Assembly: GCA_903958995.1 (NCBI GenBank)
Contig: CAJBVG010000350.1
Location: forward strand, 1-23,285
DNA: 23,285 nt
Source of the DNA: an uncultured bacterium
GTDB lineage: Bacteria; Bacteroidota; Bacteroidia; Sphingobacteriales; Sphingobacteriaceae
Direction: 5' to 3'
The translations under genes and the position numbers were made by a program. Under the pieces are notes generated by a model. The model was not told the origin of the DNA, searched no databases, and saw only the letters and a list, made by a program, of their open reading frames with translations. Of the stretch, positions 1 through 9,300 are shown one piece after another. How positions within the stretch are numbered: position 1 is the stretch's first letter; each line of letters opens with the position of its first letter.

Positions 1-423
1 GGCAATGAAGCAGATTTATATACAAAACATAAGTCTTCTGTATTTCCATCGAATAAACGTGTAATGATTGTTGATACTGTGGGTTTATTAAATAGCATCT
101 ACCAATACGCTACCTATTGCTATGTTGGTGGGGGCTTTGGAGTTGGTATTCATAATACTTTGGAGGCCGCAGCCTATGGGAAGCCTGTATTCTTCGGACC
201 AAATTACCAGAAGTTTTCGGAAGCGAAGTCGTTAATACAAATTAATGCATCGAAGAGCATTTCATCTCCTTCAGAATTAATTGAACAGATTAAATTACTC
301 GAAGGCAATAATGCTTCTTACCTTGAAAAATGTACAGCAGCGAAGAATTTCGTTCTTTCGGAGAAAGGTGCTACCAAAAAAATAATTACTCAACTGAAAA
401 AAGAAAATTACCTTCTTAGTTAA
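1..423 (+). CDS. waaA: 3-deoxy-D-manno-octulosonic acid (Kdo) transferase, C-terminal part
   Basis: Partial gene: the frame is open from base 1 to the TAA at 421-423, giving 140 residues of what is normally a protein of about 400-430. WaaA/KdtA (GT-B fold, family GT30) moves Kdo from CMP-Kdo onto lipid A at the inner face of the inner membrane, an early step in lipopolysaccharide core synthesis. The visible part is the C-terminal Rossmann-like domain that binds the nucleotide sugar. The glycine-rich stretch YVGGGFGVGIHNTLEAAAYG (fragment residues 41-60), with the Glu of NTLEAA, followed by KPVFFGPNYQKF, is the family signature. The first internal ATG (64) is not the start, because family sequence continues upstream of it. 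The 3' end overlaps the convergent hemH by 8 bp, so little room remains for a terminator. Confidence 0.9.
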   Translation, partial: GNEADLYTKHKSSVFPSNKRVMIVDTVGLLNSIYQYATYCYVGGGFGVGIHNTLEAAAYGKPVFFGPNYQKFSEAKSLIQINASKSISSPSELIEQIKLLEGNNASYLEKCTAAKNFVLSEKGATKKIITQLKKENYLLS

Positions 424-1432
424 GCGCAATATTCTCTAGTGCATCAATCCACATGGGGTGATCGTTCAATCCTGGTACCAACTGAATTTTTTCTCCTCCT
501 ACTGCTTCGAATTCTAATTGATATTCTTCTGCAATTTCGTAGATGGTTTCTAAGCAATCGGCGACAAAGGCTGGGCAGAATACTAAAACTCTTTTCTTGC
601 CTTGATGGGCAAGTTCTTCAATAACTTTAGAAGTGTAGGGTTGAATCCAAGGATCTCGTCCTAAACGAGATTGGAATGATATAGAGAATTGAGATTTTTC
701 TAACCCTAGTTTTTTAGCAATAGCAAAAGCTGTTTGATAACATTGTGCGGAGTAGCAAAACTGATTATTTTCAGTAATCTCCTCACAACATTTTCCAACC
801 TTTTGGCAGTGAGCTCCACTTGGATCTGTGTTTATTAACTGACGAACGGGTAAGCCATGGAAACTAAATAATACATGGTCGTATGAATCTTTTAACAATG
901 CTTTGCCTTGTTCTGCAAATGCATCAATCATCATTGGGTGATTGTAATAAGAATTAACAAATTCAATTTTCGGAACAATTTGCCATTTACTAATTATGTC
1001 CATAACCTTTTCGTGCACAGAACCGGTAGTTGCCGATGCATATTGAGGGAACAATGGAATAACTTTAATGTCGAATATTTTTCTTTTGTAAAAATCATTC
1101 AGTACTGACTCTATCGAAGGACTTTGGTAACGCATTGCTAAATCAACGTGGTAAGCATCACCCATCTTTTGTTGCAATAACGCTTTCACACGTAAGCCGT
1201 ATACCATTAGCGGTGATCCCTTATCAGTCCAAATTGCTTTATACGATTTAGCAGATTTCGGACCACGGAACGGAGCAATAATCCCTTTTACTAATAATGT
1301 TCTACCAACAGCATTGATATCAATCACTCTTGGATCCATTAAAAATTCTCTTAAATATTTACGAACATCAGGAACACTAGGGCTATCTGGCGTTCCTAAA
1401 TTAATTAATAAAATACCCTTCTTATCAGTCAT
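416..1432 (-). CDS. hemH: Ferrochelatase
   Basis: A 338-residue protein of normal length for the family. It inserts Fe2+ into protoporphyrin IX (or coproporphyrin III in some lineages) to finish heme synthesis, in the cytoplasm or at the inner membrane. The N-terminus GILLINLGTPDSP is the classic ferrochelatase opening. The catalytic His is H192 in LFSFHGLPVRQL, and the conserved acidic residue is E295 in FVADCLETIYEI. FQSRLGRDPWIQPYT (about 253-267) is another family block. Five cysteines cluster at 209, 215, 216, 226 and 231, with further ones at 286 and 293; this resembles the internal Cys pattern of bacterial ferrochelatases that carry a [2Fe-2S] cluster, but I infer that only from spacing. 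The start lies 1 bp after the stop of the TonB-dependent receptor gene, so translation is probably coupled. The 3' end overlaps the convergent waaA. Confidence 0.95.
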   Translation of the reverse strand: MTDKKGILLINLGTPDSPSVPDVRKYLREFLMDPRVIDINAVGRTLLVKGIIAPFRGPKSAKSYKAIWTDKGSPLMVYGLRVKALLQQKMGDAYHVDLAMRYQSPSIESVLNDFYKRKIFDIKVIPLFPQYASATTGSVHEKVMDIISKWQIVPKIEFVNSYYNHPMMIDAFAEQGKALLKDSYDHVLFSFHGLPVRQLINTDPSGAHCQKVGKCCEEITENNQFCYSAQCYQTAFAIAKKLGLEKSQFSISFQSRLGRDPWIQPYTSKVIEELAHQGKKRVLVFCPAFVADCLETIYEIAEEYQLEFEAVGGEKIQLVPGLNDHPMWIDALENIALN

Positions 1433-1433
1433 A

Positions 1434-3830
1434 TTACCATTCTAAAATAAATCCAATTGCAGGTAATGTATTACCGATAGGATTGTCTATTAATTTTGTT
1501 TTGTATTTTGTTGGATCAGTTGGATCATCTTGTGCTAAACCATTAGCGTCTCTATCCAACAAGAAATTCTGAGGCAGTTGATAAACAAATCCAGTAATAT
1601 TTTGAATATCCATAAAAATATTAAAACTAAATTTCTTGAAGTTGTATTTCTTATCGATACGAACATCCATTTGATAGAAGTTGCTTAAGCGATTTTCATT
1701 TAAACGTGAGTAATCTAACGTGCCTTGTGGATTGATATCGTAATTCGTTTTGATTGATGAAGTACTAACATTATATGGTGTATATGGAGCTCCACCTGCT
1801 AATCTAATTTTTGCACCTACTTCCCAATTGCGTTTAAATATTTTACCTGCTGTTAAGCTAACGATGTAACGATTATCCCAAGCAGAAGCAACATATTGAT
1901 TGTATTTATCTTGGAATTCACTTCTTACAAAAGTTAATGCCACAATACCATAAAATCCTTTTTGTAATTTCTGTTGAGCTAAGAACTCTAATCCGTAGCT
2001 ACGACCTTTAGTTAAGCCAGCTACCGGACGATCGCCTACTACACCGAAGTCTGTGCCTAGGTTAGCCAAAGGGATGGTATCACCAGCTGTTGCAAGCATC
2101 GGATAGTTTTCGTAAAGTTTATAAAATCCTTCAACCGTAAATTTCAGGTTCGATATGGTGTTGTATTCTAAACCTATTACAGATTGAGTATTACTGATGT
2201 ATTTTACATTTTTGTTTAACAAATCTCCAGCTGTATTTCTATACCCTAAAACAGTGTATGCAGGAGTTTGATAATAGATGCCCATGTTAGCATTAATACT
2301 AATCTTCTCATTTAAAGCATAGGAAGCTGATAAGCGAGGAGACAATTGATTTAGAGGATTACTCATGGTTGATGAGAACGTATTTCCATCAGCTCGTAAT
2401 CCTGCAGATACTTGCAAACGCTCTTTTAAATAACCCTTACTTGCTTGAGCAAAAAATCCGTATTTGTTAAAGTTCAATTCCGATGTATAATCAATTAATC
2501 CAAATGGAGTAATGTTATTGGTAGCATTGGTATATGTAGCAGATTCGACACTTACGCCGTAGTTTAGTTTGTACCCATTTGCAATGTTTGTATTCTCTAC
2601 ACGCAATTTGTTTTCAATTTCTTTAGAAGAGTAATCGATTAGCTTCGCCTTTGATCTATCGTTATCTTGGAATTTTTCTGTGGTATTGTTTAAATAATTT
2701 CTACTGATCACTAGTGTAGAAAACCCATTCGCTCTAAAGTGTTTATAGTTCGCACCAAGTGTATAATTCTTCTGCCCGAACACCGGTAAAATTTGTAATT
2801 GATACTTTTGATCTTCTGTTTTATTCGCATCAAGGTTTAAGCTAAAATCATCTAGTGCACCTAAGCCAATAAATGTGATTTCATTTTTTGAATCGATTTT
2901 AGATTTCACTCTAAATTGAAAATCGTTGTATTCTGGTAAAAATGAAAGTTCAAGTGCTTTAAATAAAAACTGTAAATAAGATCTACGATAGGAAGCAATA
3001 AAAGTGGTGTTCTTCCCTATCGGGCCTTCTACTACGGTAGCCAAATCGCTAGAACCTAATGTTAATGAAGCTCCTGTACGATCGGTACGACCATCCTTAA
3101 ATTTAAAATCGAATACTGAACTTAATGAATTGCCACGATTGGCTGGAAATGCACCTGAATAAAAATCAACTTCCTTTATAAAATCAACATTTAATAAACC
3201 TACCGGACCACCAGTAGAACCTTGTGTAGCGAAGTGATTAATATTTGGAATTTCAATACCATCGAGGTAAAATTTATTTTCATTTGGAGCACCACCACGA
3301 ATGATGATATCATTTCTAAAACTTACTGTAGAAGCAACACCAGGTAATGATTGAATAACTTTAGAGATATCTCTACCTCCACCTGGGTTACGTTTTATTT
3401 CTGATATCCCTATAGTTCGTAATGATACTGGACTTTCTTGTGGTTTGTAAAAAGTGGCTGCCTTAACGACAACTTCGGCAATGTTTTTAGATTCTTCTTC
3501 TAAATCTGCATCGATAATAGCAGGCTTAGAATTGGAGACCTGTACTTCATACACCATTATACTTTTAAATCCGATATATTTAAATTCGATATTATAAAAT
3601 CCAGGCTTTAGTTTTTCGATGCTGTATTTACCATTAGCATCTGTAAGCGCACCAGTGGAAGTGCCCTGAATGATTACGGTTACCGAAGGTAATGCTTCAT
3701 TGTTGATGGCATTTTTTACACTTCCTCGGATAATACCATTTTGGGCAAACAAGGTCGTTGAAATGAAAAGACTGCAAACTGCGAATAGAGAAATTAATTT
3801 TCGCAGGTTTAAATGAATAAACGAATTCAT
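1434..3830 (-). CDS. TonB-dependent outer-membrane receptor with carboxypeptidase-regulatory-like N-terminal domain
   Basis: 798 residues. A signal peptide covers about residues 1-29 (cleavage near LFAQ-N). A carboxypeptidase D regulatory-like beta-sandwich follows at about 33-112 (GSVKNAINNEALPSVTV and the TDANGKYSIEKLKPG block). The plug spans about 130-245, with IIIRGGAPNENKFYLDGIEI (175-194) and the Ala-Asn-Arg-Gly segment near 230. The remainder is a 22-strand-type barrel ending in an aromatic residue (GFILEW), as expected for BamA-dependent insertion. The protein imports an unknown ligand using TonB-ExbBD energy. No SusD partner lies next to it, which argues against a typical glycan uptake pair. 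I see no obvious heme-receptor FRAP/NPNL motif. Lying between crtZ (13 bp upstream) and hemH (1 bp downstream), it is co-transcribed with biosynthetic genes. An iron or porphyrin substrate is an inference from that position only. Confidence 0.93.
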   Translation of the reverse strand: MNSFIHLNLRKLISLFAVCSLFISTTLFAQNGIIRGSVKNAINNEALPSVTVIIQGTSTGALTDANGKYSIEKLKPGFYNIEFKYIGFKSIMVYEVQVSNSKPAIIDADLEEESKNIAEVVVKAATFYKPQESPVSLRTIGISEIKRNPGGGRDISKVIQSLPGVASTVSFRNDIIIRGGAPNENKFYLDGIEIPNINHFATQGSTGGPVGLLNVDFIKEVDFYSGAFPANRGNSLSSVFDFKFKDGRTDRTGASLTLGSSDLATVVEGPIGKNTTFIASYRRSYLQFLFKALELSFLPEYNDFQFRVKSKIDSKNEITFIGLGALDDFSLNLDANKTEDQKYQLQILPVFGQKNYTLGANYKHFRANGFSTLVISRNYLNNTTEKFQDNDRSKAKLIDYSSKEIENKLRVENTNIANGYKLNYGVSVESATYTNATNNITPFGLIDYTSELNFNKYGFFAQASKGYLKERLQVSAGLRADGNTFSSTMSNPLNQLSPRLSASYALNEKISINANMGIYYQTPAYTVLGYRNTAGDLLNKNVKYISNTQSVIGLEYNTISNLKFTVEGFYKLYENYPMLATAGDTIPLANLGTDFGVVGDRPVAGLTKGRSYGLEFLAQQKLQKGFYGIVALTFVRSEFQDKYNQYVASAWDNRYIVSLTAGKIFKRNWEVGAKIRLAGGAPYTPYNVSTSSIKTNYDINPQGTLDYSRLNENRLSNFYQMDVRIDKKYNFKKFSFNIFMDIQNITGFVYQLPQNFLLDRDANGLAQDDPTDPTKYKTKLIDNPIGNTLPAIGFILEW

Positions 3831-3843
3831 AATAATAAGGGAA

Positions 3844-4305
3844 TTAGTTGGTTTTGTTTTTTCGTTGTTCTAAGAAATATCGGAAAGGAACGATAAGCAT
3901 TCCGAAGTTTTCACCATCTTCTTTCCCAAGATGCTTGTGATGCATTTTGTGTGCTCTACGAATACCACGCACATATGTATTATCCCAATTACGAAACCAT
4001 TTGAATCGTTGATGAATAATTACATCGTGTACAAAAAAGTAGCTGATGCCGTAAAGTAAAATGCCTAAGCCAATGAAGAATCTAAAATCATGATATAAAG
4101 CACCTGTAATAAAACAGTATGCAGATGGAATTGCAAAGATGAAAAAGAAGGCATCATTTTTTTCAAAAAAACCAGGTTCTACTTGATGGTGATCTTTGTG
4201 TAAGTACCACAAGAATCCATGCATTACATATTTATGTGCAAACCATGCTACAAATTCCATGAATGCATAAGCACCGAATGTTATTAGAATACTAGATATT
4301 ATCAT
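3844..4305 (-). CDS. crtZ: Beta-carotene hydroxylase (CrtZ family)
   Basis: A 153-residue integral-membrane di-iron hydroxylase of the fatty-acid hydroxylase superfamily. It adds 3-hydroxyl groups to the beta-ionone rings of beta-carotene, giving zeaxanthin-type carotenoids in the inner membrane. The four His motifs are all present: H24-x4-H29, H36-x2-H39-H40, H93-x4-H98 and H119-x2-H122-H123. Hydrophobic segments lie at about 2-20, 52-70 and 76-95. The frame is open back to an ATG at 4374, but I chose 4305: it gives the usual CrtZ start (a short hydrophobic run into MEFVAWFAHKYVMHG), and it sits 2 bp after the ispH stop instead of overlapping it by 67 bp. Its place directly after ispH suggests joint control of isoprenoid supply and carotenoid finishing. 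No phytoene synthase, desaturase or cyclase is in the window. Confidence 0.92.
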   Translation of the reverse strand: MIISSILITFGAYAFMEFVAWFAHKYVMHGFLWYLHKDHHQVEPGFFEKNDAFFFIFAIPSAYCFITGALYHDFRFFIGLGILLYGISYFFVHDVIIHQRFKWFRNWDNTYVRGIRRAHKMHHKHLGKEDGENFGMLIVPFRYFLEQRKNKTN

Positions 4306-4307
4306 TA

Positions 4308-5153
4308 TTAATACGCTGTTAAAATACTTTTTACTTTTTCCATTAACCACATCGGAGTTGATGTTGCGCCACAAATACCTACTCTATCTTTTGCTTCAAA
4401 CATTGTAGGGCTAAGCTCTTCAGGAGAAGAGACGAAATAGGTGTTCACATTATTTTGTCGGCAAACATCATATAATATTTTGCCGTTCGATGATTTTCTG
4501 CCGGAAACAAATACAATCTTATCGTAATTTTTTACAAACACTTTCAATTCATTATCACGGTTCGACACTTGTCTGCAAATAGTATCATTTGCTTTTACTT
4601 TATAACCTCTACCAATCAATTCATCCTTGATAGCATAGAACTTATCTGTGCTTTTTGTAGTTTGGCTGTATAAAGTAAATGATGAAGGTAAATCAACACC
4701 ATCTAGTTCTTTTAAATCTTGAAATACCACAGCATCGCCATTAGTTTGACCTTGCAAACCGATAACTTCAGCATGTCCGTGTTTTCCGTAGATGTAGATT
4801 TTCTCTTGATCATCAAAAGAGTTTTTCACTCTGTTCTGAAGTTTTAATACAACAGGACAAGATGCATCCATTAAAATAATATTGTTTTCTAAAGCAATTT
4901 GATAGGTTGCAGGAGGTTCACCATGTGCGCGAATAAGTACACGCTCATTTTTTAACTCTTTAAATTCATCGTGATTGATGATACGAAGGCCTTTTAATTT
5001 TAAGCGTTCCACTTCCTCATCATTATGAACGATATCGCCTAAGCAATATAAATAGCCTTGTTCTTCCAGAATTTCTTCGGCCATTTCAATGGCATAAACC
5101 ACACCAAAGCAAAAACCAGATTCCTGATCGATGGTAACCGATAAATTTAACAT
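4308..5153 (-). CDS. ispH: 4-hydroxy-3-methylbut-2-enyl diphosphate reductase
   Basis: The last enzyme of the MEP (non-mevalonate) pathway, a cytoplasmic [4Fe-4S] enzyme turning HMBPP into IPP and DMAPP. With the start used here it has 281 residues. The three cluster cysteines are C15 (SGFCFGV), C99 (DASCPVVLK) and C193 (NDTICRQVSNR), close to positions 12, 96 and 197 of E. coli IspH. Other active-site blocks are RAHGEPP, GKHGHAEVIG (His and Glu), SQTTKS, SGRKSSNGK (the Ser-x-Asn diphosphate clamp) and GICGATSTPMW. The frame stays open to ATGs at 5180 and 5258. The 5258 start would overlap asd by 17 bp and add 35 residues with no family counterpart, so 5153 is preferred; 5180 is a reasonable alternative. 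The gene follows asd and is followed 2 bp later by crtZ. Confidence 0.93.
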   Translation of the reverse strand: MLNLSVTIDQESGFCFGVVYAIEMAEEILEEQGYLYCLGDIVHNDEEVERLKLKGLRIINHDEFKELKNERVLIRAHGEPPATYQIALENNIILMDASCPVVLKLQNRVKNSFDDQEKIYIYGKHGHAEVIGLQGQTNGDAVVFQDLKELDGVDLPSSFTLYSQTTKSTDKFYAIKDELIGRGYKVKANDTICRQVSNRDNELKVFVKNYDKIVFVSGRKSSNGKILYDVCRQNNVNTYFVSSPEELSPTMFEAKDRVGICGATSTPMWLMEKVKSILTAY

Positions 5154-5241
5154 TCCTTTATTTTTACCAAAAGTACTCATAATTGATTGAAGAGTTTTAA
5201 CCAAGCTAATTGTGACATTAACAATATTGTCTCGTAAATGT

Positions 5242-6234
5242 TTAGGCAACAATCCCATTTTTCACTAAATATTCAGCAATTTGAACTGCATTGGTAGCAG
5301 CGCCTTTACGTAAATTATCAGAAACTACCCATAGATTTAACGAATTCTTTTGAGATTCATCTCTACGAATACGGCCTACAAATACAGCATCTTTATTATG
5401 AGCCGTTAATGGCATTGGGTAAATTAAGTTCGAAGGATCATCTTGTAACACCACTCCATCTGATTGCGAAAGTAACTTCTTTACCTCCTCAATATTAAAA
5501 TCATTCTCAAATTCGATATTGATAGATTCGGAATGACCACCCATTACTGGAATACGTACAGTTGTTGCAGTAACCTGAATTGAGTCGTCGCCCATAATTT
5601 TTTTAGTCTCCAATATCATCTTCATTTCCTCTTTGGTGTATCCATTTTCTGTAAACACATCTATTTGAGGAATAACATTAAGATCAATAGTGTAAGGGTA
5701 AGCCATTTCAGTCTCAACACCTTTGCGTTCATTCATCAATTGGTTTACTGCTTTAACACCAGTACCTGTAACCGATTGATAAGTTGAAACCACTACTCGT
5801 TTAATTTTATATTTTTCGTGAAGTGGCTGTAATACCACTACCATTTGAATGGTGGAGCAATTAGGGTTAGCAATAATTTTATCGGTAGCGGATAATACGT
5901 GAGCATTAACTTCTGGAACAACTAGTGCAATAGAAGGATCCATTCGCCAAGCAGAAGAGTTATCGATAACTACGGTGCCCACTTCCGCAAAACGTGGAGC
6001 TTCTTTTTGTGAGGTTGTGCCTCCTGCAGAAAATAGCGCAATTGTTGGACGAGCTGCAATAGCATCATCCATGCTTACTACTTTATATTTCTTTCCTCTA
6101 TACTCTATTTCTTTACCTACACTTTTCTCAGAAGCCACAGGTACTAATTCAGTAATTGGGAAGTCTCTTTCTTCTAAAACCTTTAACATCATGGTGCCTA
6201 CTAAGCCTGTTGCACCTACTACAGCTACTTTCAT
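5242..6234 (-). CDS. asd: Aspartate-semialdehyde dehydrogenase
   Basis: 330 residues, the normal length for the Gram-positive/Bacteroidota-type Asd. It reduces L-aspartyl-4-phosphate to aspartate semialdehyde with NADPH in the cytoplasm, the branch point to lysine and diaminopimelate (peptidoglycan), threonine, methionine and isoleucine. The NADP-binding loop VGATGLVG lies at 6-13. The catalytic Cys is C126 in ANPNCSTIQ, with Q153 in STYQSVTGTG. The substrate-binding Arg is R227 in VRIPV and the catalytic His is H234 in MGGHSES. This is the first gene of the minus-strand block, so the block's promoter should lie in 6235-6323. I find no exact TAnnTTTG element there; the nearest is TCATTTTG (plus-strand 6297-6304), one mismatch away and without a well-spaced -33 element. 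Confidence 0.96.
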   Translation of the reverse strand: MKVAVVGATGLVGTMMLKVLEERDFPITELVPVASEKSVGKEIEYRGKKYKVVSMDDAIAARPTIALFSAGGTTSQKEAPRFAEVGTVVIDNSSAWRMDPSIALVVPEVNAHVLSATDKIIANPNCSTIQMVVVLQPLHEKYKIKRVVVSTYQSVTGTGVKAVNQLMNERKGVETEMAYPYTIDLNVIPQIDVFTENGYTKEEMKMILETKKIMGDDSIQVTATTVRIPVMGGHSESINIEFENDFNIEEVKKLLSQSDGVVLQDDPSNLIYPMPLTAHNKDAVFVGRIRRDESQKNSLNLWVVSDNLRKGAATNAVQIAEYLVKNGIVA

Positions 6235-6258
6235 ATCAATTTTTGCTTAATATATCAT

Positions 6259-6296
6259 CCTGCATAAAAGAACCTGCATAAGTGCAGTTCCTTTTT
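6259..6296. repeat. Nested direct and inverted repeats in the asd / lamin-tail divergent region
   Basis: The 9-bp word CCTGCATAA occurs at 6259-6267 and again at 6273-6281, a 14-bp period. The second copy is also part of an imperfect hairpin: left arm 6266-6278, 4-base loop 6279-6282, right arm 6283-6295, 11 of 13 positions pairing, with a TGCA-taag-TGCA core and T-rich flanks on either strand. The genes on both sides point away from this site, so a terminator for either is not expected. A protein-binding operator, or a structured 5' leader of one transcript, fits better. No regulator family can be assigned. Confidence 0.45.
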
Positions 6297-6323
6297 CAAA
6301 ATGAAAGTTGAAACTTTACAAAT

Positions 6324-9300
6324 ATGAGAAAGATTTTGTGGATGGTCGGATTATTTTTGAATTCTTTTGCTTTTAGTCAGGTGTCAGAAGGATTCAATGA
6401 TGGAGAGTTTCTTCATCAGCCGGCGTGGGGAGGAGACACTGGACGATTTGAGGTAAATGTGGCGAAGCAGCTGAAAAGTAAACCCTTTATTCGAGGAGAT
6501 ACTGCTTATTTATCAACTAGCAATAAAATGCTACTAAATTCAACCTGGGAGTTTTATGTACAAATTAATGTAGACCCTAGCACTAGCAACCAATTACGTG
6601 TGTATTTATCATCTGATAATTCAGCCTTAGATAGCCCTGGGAATGGGTACTTCCTGCAAATTGGGGAAACAGGCTCTTCGGATTCTTATGACATCTATCG
6701 AAAGAGTGGCAAAACAATTACTAAAATCATAGATGGACCTGCGAAAGTTCGTACTACTGTAGATACTATCAGAGCATGGTTTATGGTGATACATCGGATA
6801 GATGGATATTGGGAGCTGTATAGTCGCCCGAACACCTCCGTGCCCTGGAATGGCGAAGGTAATTGTATGGATAGAACTTTTCGAACATCAAACTTTGCAG
6901 GAATATCCATCAAACACACCACTACTCGTGCTGATAAATTTCTGTTCGACAATTTCTATGTGTACCCTTATGATGTTGACACTTCTGGTCCGGAGTATAA
7001 CGATGTAGAAATTCATGATGATACGGTTATAAGTCTGCTTTTTTCTGAAGAGATAGACACGATTGGCTTGAAGAACACTGTATTGTTTAGTGTAAACAAT
7101 ACTATTCATCCGCAAAAAGTAAGTGTTAATGGTATCAATAGTAATTTACTGGATCTTGTTTTTAGTAGTCCTATCCCAGCTGGACGAACAAGCATACGGT
7201 TTCCAAGACTTTATGATTTATTGGGAAATAGAAGTGATAGTGCGCAAACAGTATTTGTAAACTACACTCCTGTAGTATACAGCAAAAGTGGGGATGTAAT
7301 TATATCAGAAATTATGGCAGACCCAACGCCTGTTATAGGCTTGCCAGAGGTAGAGTATATAGAATTGTATAATACTACAGATTACCCTATTCAATTAGCA
7401 AATTGGGAATATCAAAATGGAAGCAGTAAAAACAAACTTCCAAACAAACTACTTCAGGCTCATTCATTTGTAATTCTATGCAAATCGAGTGATACCTCAT
7501 TATTAAAACCGTATGGGAATTATATTGGATTCTCTACATGGCCTAGCATAGTGAATACATCAGGCTCATTAAAAATACTGAATGATAAAAACCAAATTAT
7601 AGACCAAGTAAATTACAAGCAATCTTGGTACAAAAACAAATCAAAAGAAAATGGTGGGTATAGTTTAGAGCATTCTCACCCTACAAAAATTTGTGATGGA
7701 TTTTATGCTTGGGAAGCAAGCAGTTCTTCGGTGGGTGGTACGCCTGGAAGTGCAAATACGGTATGGAGTATCGATGATGGGTTTTATGTGCAACAAGTTG
7801 AATATTTAACAGATTCAACCTTATACATTAGATTTAACAAAGCTTCGGATACGCTTTATTCAAAGGCATCATCAAACTATTGGCTGAAAAATGCAAATGC
7901 CTACCCTACTAAAATTCAATTTTTAAACGAACGTTATGATGAGGTATTACTCATATTTGGATTTAAGTTTAAAAACAAGAAAACATATACCTTACAATTA
8001 AATAATTTTAGAACCTGTGATAATACTACTCTTGAAGAAATAACTTTTCAGAATGTATTCATCAATCAAGATGATACTAGCAAAATAAAAATTAATGAAT
8101 TGTATCTCGACCCATACCCAAGCTATGGTTTAAGCGATAACGAATATTTAGAATTATTTAATGCATCGCCAAATACCATTGATTTGTCAGGTTATTCTAT
8201 CTACATCAATAGCACTAGATTTATATTACCAAAGGTATTATTGAAAAAAGAAGAATATCTAATTGTTTGTGCAACTGCAGATACTGCAATAATGAAAACC
8301 TACGGGAAGTGTATCGGCTTAAATGCCCTATCTACATTAAGCAATACGAGTGCAAGCATTAGCATAAACAATAAAGTAGGGCGATTAATTGATCGTGTAA
8401 ATTATAAACAACAATGGTATCGTGATCAAACAAAGTTTGATGGAGGATGGAGTCTGGAACTCATCGACCCGTATAACCGATGTGACTTTATTAATAAATG
8501 GGCTGCAAGCAATAATTCAATTGGTGGTACACCAGGGAAAAGAAATAGTATTGCCAATTTTCGTATAGATCAAAAGAATCTTTCGGTTGCGAATTTCACA
8601 AAAATTAGCGCTAATCAGTTTCAAGTTAAACTGAATAAAGCAATAGATGGAAGATTTATTAATCCAGCACAATTCTATTTCGTGGGACCAAAATTAAAAC
8701 TGTATTTCCCAACATCGGTGCAGTTAGATTCTCCATATTATGAAACGGTTCTTCTCACATTTGCAAATGCCATCCCCAACGGGAAGTATAATTTCATTTG
8801 TCAGGATATGCCTAGTTGTAGCAGAGCCGACACCAGTATTGTTTACCCAATATTAATTTCATCAACTACCGACATTTGGAATAATATTAAACTCTCTGAG
8901 TTAATGGCAGATCCTAGTCCTACGGTAGGCTTGCCCAATTGTGAATACATTGAATTGTACAATAACAGTGATCAACAATTACAAGATTTGAAACTATTTA
9001 TTGCTGATACTAAAGATACGATTTTGGCAACTATTGATAACTGGAAACCCAATGAATACTTGATTCTTTGTGCCAAAGAGTTTCGAAATGTTTGGGATTC
9101 TAATGTTCATGTTATCGTATTAAACAATATGCTATCAATCGCTAATGAAGAAGATACGATTCGACTGTTAAATGCTGAAAAAAATAAGATAGATGAGTTG
9201 AATTATTCATATTCTATGATGCCAATAGATAAAAAAGATGGGGGGTATAGTTATGAAAAACTGTCAGGCACTTGGGACTGTAACGACCCCATGACTTGGC

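Noticed and set aside
439..624. Short open frame opposite hemH, one of many antisense frames in the window
   Set aside because: It lies wholly inside a well-supported gene on the other strand, with no recognisable product. The same holds for antisense frames at 908-1108, 5975-6250, 6695-6952, 10549-10869, 13365-13622, 13998-14255 and 15417-17611.
4306..4374. Upstream extension of crtZ to the ATG at 4374
   Set aside because: It would overlap ispH by 67 bp and add 23 residues that do not match the usual CrtZ start. The ATG at 4305 directly after the ispH stop fits much better.
5168..5175. TACTTTTG on the minus strand before ispH, also matching TAnnTTTG
   Set aside because: The nearest TTG is 26 bp upstream, too far, and the element ends about 14 bp before the chosen ispH start inside what looks like an operon. 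Not enough for a promoter call.
5154..5258. Upstream extension of ispH to the ATG at 5258
   Set aside because: It adds 35 residues with no IspH counterpart and overlaps asd; cluster cysteine positions match the family only with the later start.
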